Assembly: GCA_903872255.1 (NCBI GenBank)
Contig: CAIQJW010000198.1
Span: 1 to 7,344, forward strand
Length of the DNA stretch: 7,344 nt
Source: an uncultured delta proteobacterium
GTDB lineage: Bacteria; Desulfobacterota; Syntrophorhabdia; Syntrophorhabdales; Syntrophorhabdaceae
Reading direction: 5' to 3'
In this document: in pieces, positions 1-5,422 of the stretch
How positions within the stretch are numbered: the first letter of the stretch is position 1
Layout: every line of letters starts with the position of its first letter
Position numbers and translations under genes: made by a program
Notes under the pieces: generated by a model
What the model saw: only the letters and a program-made list of their open reading frames with translations
What the model was told of the DNA's origin: nothing
Databases searched by the model: none

Positions 1-590
1 GTGTTGATGTTGCCGGTGAATTCCAGGATCTCGATCTTCCTTAAGAGATTGTTCTTGTCGATCCAGAGCTTTGCCAGGTTCACGGAAGAGTCTTTTTTCG
101 GGACAAGCTCGAAATACTGCATTCCGGCGATCATGCTCTGCTGCTTGACCGTAAAAAGGTTGTCGATGCGGGCAACGTCCTCGATCAGGTCGAAGAAGGT
201 CCCGCCTGTTTTTTCGGCACTCACTTTATTCTTGAGAACAAAGGGCTTGTCCTCTTCCTCCTGCCACATGTACCGACCGTCATAAAGAAAGAGCTTTCCT
301 TTCGGCTTTGTGTATTTCCAGATAAACCCCTTATGCCTCTTGAAGAAAAAATCACCGTCTGCGTCCCGCGTTTTCTTGATGCCCGCAACGAAGATCTTCT
401 GGCGGAAAGACGCTTCCAGGGAATTTATCCCCGCGTATGTCTTCTTCAGTGAGTCGAACGGGGATCCGGCCGCACCCGTCTTTGTCTCCTCGGCGGTGCA
501 CGGCACACCTATCAATAGAACGGTAAAGAAGAGGCAAAGAATTGCCGGATACAACCACAGGTCCCGTTTTTCGCTGTCTGCTTTCTTCAT
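1..590 (-). CDS. lolA: LolA-family outer membrane lipoprotein carrier protein (3' end outside window)
   Basis: LolA is a periplasmic chaperone that takes lipoproteins from the LolCDE transporter in the inner membrane and hands them to the outer membrane. I translated the minus strand from the ATG at 590. It stays open for 196 codons and runs off the left edge, so probably only a short C-terminal part is missing (the family is about 200-230 residues). Residues 1-33 form a Sec signal peptide: charged start, hydrophobic stretch 15-29, likely cleavage after C-T-A. Family hallmarks follow: an amphipathic SLEASFRQ segment at 57-64, then GDFFFKRHKGFIWKYTKPK at 79-97, then LFLYDGRYMW at 100-109, which is the LolA beta-sheet pattern ending in a W/Y-rich 'DG..MW' strand. 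The start is supported by GGAG 5 bases upstream (596-599). The gene begins 11 bases after the ftsK stop, so it is very probably the last visible gene of that operon. Family assignment is by motif recognition, not a search. Confidence 0.9.
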   Translation of the reverse strand, partial: MKKADSEKRDLWLYPAILCLFFTVLLIGVPCTAEETKTGAAGSPFDSLKKTYAGINSLEASFRQKIFVAGIKKTRDADGDFFFKRHKGFIWKYTKPKGKLFLYDGRYMWQEEEDKPFVLKNKVSAEKTGGTFFDLIEDVARIDNLFTVKQQSMIAGMQYFELVPKKDSSVNLAKLWIDKNNLLRKIEILEFTGNIN

Positions 591-601
591 CAATACTCCG
601 T

Positions 602-2641
602 TTATCGTTTTAATACTTCCCGCGGCTTGACGCCGTCGGAAGGCCCCACTATCCCCTCCTGCTCCATACGTTCTATTATGCGGGCGGCCCTGTTATAGCC
701 TATGCGGAACCGCCTCTGGACCATGCTTATTGACGCCTCGCCCTTTGCAGATACGAATTCCACCGCCTCCTGGTATTTCTCGTCATCCAGGGTTTCTCCC
801 TCATCCTCTTCCTCTTTTTCCTCGAGTATCTCGTTATGATAGGTCGGGGCGCCCTGCTGCTTTAAGAATTCCACGATCCTTTTGATCTCGCCCTCGGAGA
901 CGTACGACCCGTGCAGCCTCTGAAGCCTTCCGATGCCGGGGCTAAGGAAGAGCATATCCCCATTACCGAGAAGGCTCTCCGCCCCGTTTGTATCCAATAT
1001 GGTCCGTGAATCCACCTTTGAAAACACCTTGCATGCCACCCGCGCCGGAAAATTCGCCTTGATTATGCCTGTGAGCACATCTACAGAAGGCCTCTGCGTG
1101 GCGAGTATGAGATGAATGCCCGATGCCCTGGCCATCTGAGCCAACCGGGCGATATATTCCTCGACTTCCTTGGGTGAGACCATCATGAGATCGGCGAGTT
1201 CGTCAATAACAACGACAATATAGGGGAGCGTCTCTCCGTCTTCCCGCGATATTTTATGATTGTATTTTTCGATGTTGCGCACACCTTTTTGCGCCATTAT
1301 GGTGTAGCGCCTCTCCATCTCATCGGTCATCCACCTGAGGGACGTCTTGGCATTCCTGGCGTTGGTCACGACCGGCAGGAGCAGGTGCGGGATGCCTTCA
1401 TAAAATGACAGCTCAAGCATCTTGAGGTCGATCATCAGAAAACGGACGTGGGCAGGCGTAGCCTTGAAGAGGATGCTCAGGATCATGCTGTTCAATGAAA
1501 CGGACTTTCCTGAACCGGTCGCACCGGCCACAAGGAGATGGGGCATCTTTGCGAGATCGGCCACGTGCGATTCCCCGGCTATGGTCTTTCCCAGGACCAG
1601 TGTAAGATGCGATTGCGATGTTGTGAATGTTTTTGATTCAATTATTTCCCGGATATACACGGTTTCCCGGGCCTTGTTCGGTATCTCGATGCCGACAACC
1701 GCTTTCCCCGGGATAGGCGCAATTATCCGTATTGAAACGGCGCTGAGCGCCATGGCGAGATCATCGGAAAGGTTGGCTATTTTACTTACCTTCACGCCCG
1801 GCGCCGGTTCAAACTCGTACATCGTGATAACAGGTCCCGGGCGAACCTCGGTCACTCTGCCGTCTATGCCGTAATCTTTTAATTTTTTCTCCAGGATCGA
1901 TGCGTTTGCCTGGATAGAATCTTTGTCTACTTTTGTCTCTTTCTTCTCAATGGTATCGAGAAGCGATGTGTCCGGGAGCTTGTAAGGCCCGATCTCCTTG
2001 AAAAATTCGAAGGTTTCCTGGACAACCGCCTTCTTCTCCGGATGATTTGGCGGTTCTTCCTCTTTCTTCTCCTCCCGTGTCACTTTTATCTCGCGTCGCC
2101 GCTCTGCCTTTTTCCGCCTGGCGATCTTTTCCTCTATCATCCCGAGAATGGGGGCCTGTACTATAAGGAAGGCCGATATTAAAAGCAGGACAAACGCGAT
2201 CAGGATAGTCCCGAACCTGCCGAAAAAATTCATCAGCGCCTTTTCAAGGATCGAACCTAAAAATCCCGAAAATTCTATCTGCAGGCCCCGAATGTGCACC
2301 TTGCCCACGAGTGCCTGGAGAAGCATGCCGATCGAAAGGAAAAGCATAACGAGCCCGGACGAAAATACGATAATGCTGGGCGGGTCTTTCTTCCTGACAT
2401 AAAATATCCCGAAAACAAGGGCAAAGGAGACGAGGATATAGCTCATCAGCCCGACAAACTGGATGAGTATGTCTGATATATACGAGCCTGCCTTTCCGCA
2501 CAGGTTGTGAGCCGATGCATCCGTAACCGTATGGAAGGAGGGATCGAGGGGGTGGTAGGATATGAGGCTGACGAAAAGAAAGAGGAATATCCCTATCAGT
2601 GCGACCCCGAGTATCTCTTTTTTCAGATCAGATAATACCAT
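602..2641 (-). CDS. ftsK: DNA translocase FtsK
   Basis: FtsK is a hexameric ATP-driven DNA pump at the division septum that clears chromosome ends and brings dif sites to the Xer recombinases. From the ATG at 2641 the protein has 679 residues. Four membrane helices lie at about 10-28, 54-81, 88-110 and 145-166, followed by a highly charged linker (167-245). The motor contains AGATGSGKS (Walker A, 372-380), VVVIDE (Walker B, 476-481), LSFYEGIPHLLLP (411-423) and ILATQRPSVDV (512-522). An acidic stretch (606-620) leads into the winged-helix gamma domain (about 621-677), which in FtsK reads the KOPS sequences that set direction. At 405-407 the usual D-P-K reads D-L-K. I chose this start because MVLSDLKKEILG leads straight into helix 1; in-frame GTG at 2647 is also possible. 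An earlier ATG at 2728 would overlap plsC by 80 bases and add an untypical basic segment. The Shine-Dalgarno signal is poor, so translation may depend on reinitiation after plsC, 7 bases upstream. Confidence 0.96.
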   Translation of the reverse strand: MVLSDLKKEILGVALIGIFLFLFVSLISYHPLDPSFHTVTDASAHNLCGKAGSYISDILIQFVGLMSYILVSFALVFGIFYVRKKDPPSIIVFSSGLVMLFLSIGMLLQALVGKVHIRGLQIEFSGFLGSILEKALMNFFGRFGTILIAFVLLLISAFLIVQAPILGMIEEKIARRKKAERRREIKVTREEKKEEEPPNHPEKKAVVQETFEFFKEIGPYKLPDTSLLDTIEKKETKVDKDSIQANASILEKKLKDYGIDGRVTEVRPGPVITMYEFEPAPGVKVSKIANLSDDLAMALSAVSIRIIAPIPGKAVVGIEIPNKARETVYIREIIESKTFTTSQSHLTLVLGKTIAGESHVADLAKMPHLLVAGATGSGKSVSLNSMILSILFKATPAHVRFLMIDLKMLELSFYEGIPHLLLPVVTNARNAKTSLRWMTDEMERRYTIMAQKGVRNIEKYNHKISREDGETLPYIVVVIDELADLMMVSPKEVEEYIARLAQMARASGIHLILATQRPSVDVLTGIIKANFPARVACKVFSKVDSRTILDTNGAESLLGNGDMLFLSPGIGRLQRLHGSYVSEGEIKRIVEFLKQQGAPTYHNEILEEKEEEDEGETLDDEKYQEAVEFVSAKGEASISMVQRRFRIGYNRAARIIERMEQEGIVGPSDGVKPREVLKR

Positions 2642-2648
2642 ATGCACT

Positions 2649-3389
2649 TTAGCGCCCGGCAGGCTTTCTTTCAAGCCTGGCCTGCGATTCCCCTTTAGCC
2701 ATGAGGGCCTCGATATCCGCCCTGACATTATCCATCAAACGTGTTTTTTGAGACCTGTCCATGCCCTCAAGCACGATAGGATTGCCGATCTCAATGTATA
2801 TTACCCCCTTTTTGCGGGGAATAGAACTGACTTTTGGCTGCAATTCGTTTGAACCGTAAATGCCGATGGGAACGACCGGCACCATAGCCCGGAGCGCCAG
2901 GGTGAAAACCCCTTTTTTAAACGGCAAAAGCCTGCCATCCGGACTGCGTGTACCTTCAGGGAAAATCATAATATTTGTCCCTTCCTTTATCTTCCGGGAT
3001 GCTTCCTCGACCGCCTTAAGCGCCTCGCGGGGATTTTCGCGGTCAATGCTGATATAACCCGCTTTTTTGAGCGCCCAGCCAAAGAGCGGGATGGCAAAAA
3101 GCTGTCTTTTGGCGATCCATTTGAAAGAAAAAGGCAATCGTGTAATCAGAGCATGAATATCAAGCGCGCTCTGGTGGTTGCACATGAATACGTACGGTGG
3201 TGATGAAATATGGTCGAGGCCCTCAATTTTGACCTTTATCCCTGATACTGCGAGATGCATGCGCGCCCAGAGGGCACCAATACGATGGACCGTCTCCTGC
3301 CGGTCCCCAAAGGGGGCCACGAATAGTGCAAAAAGGGAAAGCACGATGGTCGTGGTGACGAGCCATACCGCGACAAAAGCTTTTCTCAT
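2649..3389 (-). CDS. plsC: PlsC-like 1-acylglycerol-3-phosphate O-acyltransferase
   Basis: This enzyme family moves an acyl chain onto lysophosphatidic acid (sn-2 position) to make phosphatidic acid, the precursor of membrane phospholipids, at the inner membrane. The 246-residue protein has one N-terminal membrane helix (about 5-26). The catalytic NHQSALD box is at 71-77 (H72 and D77 of the HX4D pair). A K-W-I-A-K/FGW block spans 90-105, GYISIDR is at 111-117, FPEGTRS (phosphate-binding block) is at 143-149, and VPIGIYGS at 173-180 gives the fourth block. Order and spacing are canonical and the length is usual for PlsC. The start is supported by GAGGA at 3399-3403, 9 bases upstream. Its ATG overlaps the cooC stop as ATGA (3386-3389), so the two are probably translationally coupled. 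Exact acyl acceptor is inferred from the family: lyso-ornithine-lipid and other lysophospholipid acyltransferases share the same motifs. Confidence 0.92.
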   Translation of the reverse strand: MRKAFVAVWLVTTTIVLSLFALFVAPFGDRQETVHRIGALWARMHLAVSGIKVKIEGLDHISSPPYVFMCNHQSALDIHALITRLPFSFKWIAKRQLFAIPLFGWALKKAGYISIDRENPREALKAVEEASRKIKEGTNIMIFPEGTRSPDGRLLPFKKGVFTLALRAMVPVVPIGIYGSNELQPKVSSIPRKKGVIYIEIGNPIVLEGMDRSQKTRLMDNVRADIEALMAKGESQARLERKPAGR

Positions 3390-4162
3390 CGACCCGAATC
3401 CTCAAGTGCATCGATAATTTCAGCTATTTCATCTCTGACCTTTTGGTCAAGGTCGTATGGCGAGACACCTCTGCGGTCGGCCTCGGCTATTTTTTCATTC
3501 TGAGATATAAAACCAAGAAGGGGAAAATCTTCAAGATTTTCCCGAATAAAATCCCTGTCCTCCTGGCTCGTTACTCTATTGCCTACGATATAGACCTTCT
3601 TTATCCCGATATCGTCGGCAAGTTTCCTGACCTGGCGTGCCGTTTGAAAACTTCTCCTGCCCGGTTCGACAACAACAATAAGGGCATCGATATATTCTGT
3701 AGTGCCCCTTCCCAAGTGCTCAAGACCCGCTTCGAGATCGACGATGACATATTCATCACGTTCTATGATGACGTGGGACAAAAGACTCCTCAAAAGGGCA
3801 TTTTCTGCGCAAAAACAGCCCCCTCCGCCCTGGGGGATGTTTCCGAGAATGATAAGGCGGACCCCTTCTTTTGTGATCGAGAACCTCTCGGGTATATCGT
3901 CGACGCGAGGGTTAAGCTGGAAGAAGGAACCGTATTCCCCTTTCCTGGCGCCGGTTCGCTCGGCTATGAACTCCTCCATCAAGGCAAGAGGTTTAACCGG
4001 GCCCAAACTTTCTTCGCCAAAGCCGATAGCGCTGGCGAGATTGGAATCCGGATCTGCATCGATGGCTATTATTTTTTTGCCGCGGCCGGCAAGGACCCGC
4101 GCCATGACCCCTGCGAGCGTTGTCTTACCCGCGCCGCCTTTTCCTGAAACAGCTATCTTCAT
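3386..4162 (-). CDS. cooC: CooC/AcsF-type nickel-insertion ATPase (CODH maturation)
   Basis: CooC-type proteins are dimeric cytoplasmic ATPases of the MinD/SIMIBI class that deliver nickel to the C-cluster of Ni-Fe carbon monoxide dehydrogenase; AcsF does the same for acetyl-CoA synthase. The 258-residue protein starts with the deviant Walker A GKGGAGKTT (7-15, signature lysine K8). Next come switch I DADPDSN (35-41), a Cys-X-Cys pair (C116, C118) in GGGGCFCAENALLR, and switch II DLEAGLEHLGRGT (142-154). The CXC pair is the nickel site known from Carboxydothermus CooC1, and the EAGLEHLGRGT stretch is specific enough to separate it from MinD, ParA and NifH. The start is supported by AAGGA at 4167-4171, 4 bases upstream of the ATG. 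It is the first gene of the minus-strand operon and overlaps plsC by 4 bases. No CODH or acetyl-CoA synthase gene is in the window, so the client enzyme is inferred; CooC versus AcsF cannot be separated here. Confidence 0.88.
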   Translation of the reverse strand: MKIAVSGKGGAGKTTLAGVMARVLAGRGKKIIAIDADPDSNLASAIGFGEESLGPVKPLALMEEFIAERTGARKGEYGSFFQLNPRVDDIPERFSITKEGVRLIILGNIPQGGGGCFCAENALLRSLLSHVIIERDEYVIVDLEAGLEHLGRGTTEYIDALIVVVEPGRRSFQTARQVRKLADDIGIKKVYIVGNRVTSQEDRDFIRENLEDFPLLGFISQNEKIAEADRRGVSPYDLDQKVRDEIAEIIDALEDSGR

Positions 4163-4180
4163 ATTTTCCTTCGCTGAAAA

Positions 4181-4208
4181 AGTATCATCCTTTGTAAAGC
4201 ATTGTCAA
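4181..4208 (-). promoter_or_regulatory. Candidate sigma-70 promoter for cooC-plsC-ftsK-lolA
   Basis: On the minus strand a perfect -35 box TTGACA (4203-4208) is followed after 16 bases by GATACT (4181-4186, 4 of 6 matches to TATAAT). Transcription would begin near 4174, about 12 bases before the cooC ATG, leaving just enough leader to hold its AAGGA ribosome site. It lies in the only sizeable gap (70 bases) upstream of the four-gene unit. No terminator is visible between the channel gene stop and this site, so read-through from the channel gene is also possible. This is a prediction from consensus only. Confidence 0.6.
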
Positions 4209-4215
4209 TATTGAC
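4204..4215. repeat. Perfect 12-base palindrome overlapping the cooC -35 box
   Basis: GTCAATATTGAC is its own reverse complement. Five of the six bases of the candidate TTGACA -35 box (4203-4208) lie inside it, a position where a bound repressor would block RNA polymerase. The symmetry does not extend cleanly beyond 12 bases. A palindrome this long is expected once or twice by chance in a window of this size, so an operator role rests on its location only. There is no loop, so it is not a terminator hairpin. Confidence 0.35.
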
Positions 4216-4232
4216 TAATCCTGGTTTGAAGA

Positions 4233-5276
4233 TCACGCCTGGCCGTTTGTGCCGCCGGATATGTGTTCAACGAGAAGTTCTTTTTCCTCGGGAGTGGCAA
4301 TAATTATCAGGCTCATTTCCCCTTCAACGATCGTATCCGGATACGGGTTATAGACCCATTCCCCGCTCTTCTTGCGGGCCGAGATAAGCATTAGGTTCCC
4401 TATCATCTTGAAATCAATATCCTTTACCGGCCTTCCGATAAACGGGGAATCGACCGGGATATGGACCTCCTCGACCCTCATCGGTGAATATTTGTCGCGG
4501 AGCATCATGTCGAGGAATGAGGTCACGTGCGGGCGTATCATCTCGGAAGCCATTCTGAGACCGCCGATAAAATTGAGAGCTACGACCGAATTCGCCCCTG
4601 CCCTTTTCAGTTTATCGATATTTTTCGTGTCATTGCAGCGCGATACGATCCTGAGCGACGGGTTCAACTGCCGTGCGGTCAGGGAAATAACGATATTATC
4701 ATTGTCCGAATCGGTTGTGGCGTAAAGGCCCTGAGCGTGTTCGATCATCGCCTTCCAGAGGATCTCGTTCTCTGTTGCATCTCCCACCACCAGGTCCGCA
4801 TCTATATTATTTGCCTTGAATACATCCAGCTTTGCTTCATCATTGTCTATTGCAATAAAAGGCCGCTTTGTCAGGTACATTTCATGAACGACATAAAGGC
4901 CGACCATCCCTATGCCGCACACGATATAGTGATCTTTCATTTTGGCGATCCTTTTTTCCATTTTCCTCCTCCTGAAAACCCTCTTTAACTCACCCTCAAT
5001 AATATATGCTGCAAGGGTGGTAAAGAGATACGCGATCGCACCGGCCCCGATAAAAACATAAATGATGGTGAATACCTTTCCGAAAGGGTGGTTATCGAGA
5101 CCGATCACATCCCCGTAACCTACGGTCGTGATCGTAATGGCTGTCATAAAAAGCGCGTCAAGAAAACTTTTCTCCGGGCCGCCTATGATCTTGAACCCGA
5201 TCGTGCCGACGAGTATTACTACCAGGATAATCCCCATCATATTACGGAGTTTTTTGGGTATTATCTTATAAAACAT
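4233..5276 (-). CDS. Two-helix potassium channel with RCK (TrkA-N/TrkA-C) gating domain, MthK-like
   Basis: This is a ligand-gated K+ channel subunit of the inner membrane; such subunits form tetrameric pores opened by a cytoplasmic ring of RCK domains that bind nucleotides or Ca2+. The 347-residue protein has membrane helix 1 at about 14-31, a pore helix with the K+ filter TTVGYGD at 50-56, and helix 2 at about 69-91. A basic linker RVFRRRKMEKR (99-109) follows. The RCK N-lobe is a Rossmann fold: YIVCGIGMVG at 117-126 (G121, G123, G126), acidic D144 at the end of strand 2, and VVGDATENEIL at 163-173. A TrkA-C lobe covers about 265-340, with VDSPFIGRPV at 275-284. Having only two helices, it is MthK-like rather than a six-helix Kch channel. 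The start is the only one that keeps the basic N-terminus before helix 1, yet it lacks a Shine-Dalgarno sequence. A strong internal ribosome site precedes codon 106. The activating ligand cannot be read from sequence. Confidence 0.93.
   Translation of the reverse strand: MFYKIIPKKLRNMMGIILVVILVGTIGFKIIGGPEKSFLDALFMTAITITTVGYGDVIGLDNHPFGKVFTIIYVFIGAGAIAYLFTTLAAYIIEGELKRVFRRRKMEKRIAKMKDHYIVCGIGMVGLYVVHEMYLTKRPFIAIDNDEAKLDVFKANNIDADLVVGDATENEILWKAMIEHAQGLYATTDSDNDNIVISLTARQLNPSLRIVSRCNDTKNIDKLKRAGANSVVALNFIGGLRMASEMIRPHVTSFLDMMLRDKYSPMRVEEVHIPVDSPFIGRPVKDIDFKMIGNLMLISARKKSGEWVYNPYPDTIVEGEMSLIIIATPEEKELLVEHISGGTNGQA
4938..4953 (-). promoter_or_regulatory. Second possible internal start (Met113) in the channel gene
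   Basis: AAGGA (4949-4953 on the minus strand) sits 8 bases before the in-frame ATG at 4938-4940, which is Met113, immediately before the first RCK strand (residues 115-120). It would give a 235-residue soluble RCK protein. It is weaker than the Met106 site and may be coincidental. Confidence 0.3.
4959..4973 (-). promoter_or_regulatory. Strong internal ribosome binding site and start codon for a soluble RCK subunit
   Basis: Inside the channel gene, the minus strand reads AGGAGGAGG (4965-4973), then AAA, then ATG (4959-4961). This is close to the ideal anti-16S sequence, at 3 to 6 bases from the in-frame Met106, and is much stronger than the signal at the full-length start. Initiation here would give a 242-residue protein (4233-4961) that has lost both membrane helices and the filter but keeps the whole RCK domain. 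Archaeal MthK is known to make such a product from an internal Met107. The same bases encode R-R-R-K in the basic linker, so the match could partly be a by-product of the protein sequence. Confidence 0.6.
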
Positions 5277-5281
5277 GGCAC

Positions 5282-5290
5282 ATTATAGCA
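5282..5290 (-). promoter_or_regulatory. Extended -10 promoter of the channel gene, probably giving a leaderless mRNA
   Basis: The minus strand carries TGCTATAAT, a perfect -10 hexamer (5282-5287) with the TGn extension (5288-5290). The -35 region 17 bases upstream (TTTCCT) matches poorly, which an extended -10 can tolerate. Only five bases, GTGCC, separate the hexamer from the channel ATG at 5276. Transcription would therefore start at or next to the A of the start codon, leaving no room for a ribosome site. No other Shine-Dalgarno sequence precedes this ATG. Confidence 0.55.
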
Positions 5291-5335
5291 CGGAGCACCG
5301 CTGCAGGAAATACTATTAAGAAATTTTCCGGGGTC

Positions 5336-5364
5336 TTGACGCACGGGGCGGGGTGTCTTATTTT
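5336..5364 (+). promoter_or_regulatory. Candidate sigma-70 promoter of htpG
   Basis: TTGACG (5336-5341, 5 of 6 consensus matches) is followed after 17 bases by TATTTT (5359-5364, 4 of 6). An A/T-rich stretch upstream of the -35 (about 5308-5328) could act as an UP element. The predicted start near 5371 gives a leader of about 49 bases. The spacer is G-rich. I saw neither a CIRCE operator nor a sigma-32-type CCCCAT box, so classical heat-shock control of this gene is not visible in its upstream region. Confidence 0.45.
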
Positions 5365-5405
5365 TTGAATATTGTTTTTCCCGAAATCGTAAAATTGAAC
5401 AATCC

Positions 5406-5422
5406 GAGGAGATCTAAAAATG
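5406..5422 (+). promoter_or_regulatory. Ribosome binding site fixing the htpG start
   Basis: GAGGAGAT (5406-5413) lies with its GAGGAG core 8 bases before the ATG at 5420. A second in-frame Met at codon 6 (5435) has no comparable upstream signal, so the longer form is preferred. Confidence 0.75.

Noticed and set aside
2642..2728. Longer ftsK reading frame starting at the ATG at 2728.
   Set aside because: The extra 29 residues are basic and untypical and overlap plsC by 80 bases; the conserved N-terminus begins at 2641.
3706..3713. GGGAAGGG on the minus strand, matching the E. coli KOPS consensus GGGNAGGG read by FtsK.
   Set aside because: A match to this loose 8-mer is expected about once by chance in both strands of a window this size, it is a single copy inside cooC, and the KOPS of this organism is unknown.
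3443..4147. Long plus-strand open frame (234 codons) opposite cooC.
   Set aside because: It is antisense to a clearly conserved gene, shows no family motif or membrane pattern, and has no convincing ribosome site; it reflects codon bias of cooC.
4163..4232. Looked for a Rho-independent terminator after the channel gene.
   Set aside because: The only symmetry is the loopless palindrome at 4204-4215 without a following U-run; no terminator can be supported.
5281..5305. TAGCAC half-site between the channel gene and htpG, resembling part of a CIRCE (HrcA) operator.
   Set aside because: CIRCE needs an inverted GAGTGCTAA arm after 9 bases; the second arm is absent.
5298..5335. Possible stem between GGAAA and TTTCC in the divergent intergenic region, considered as a terminator or riboswitch.
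   Set aside because: The arms are only five bases with a loop of more than ten bases and no U-tract; it overlaps promoter sequence on both sides.
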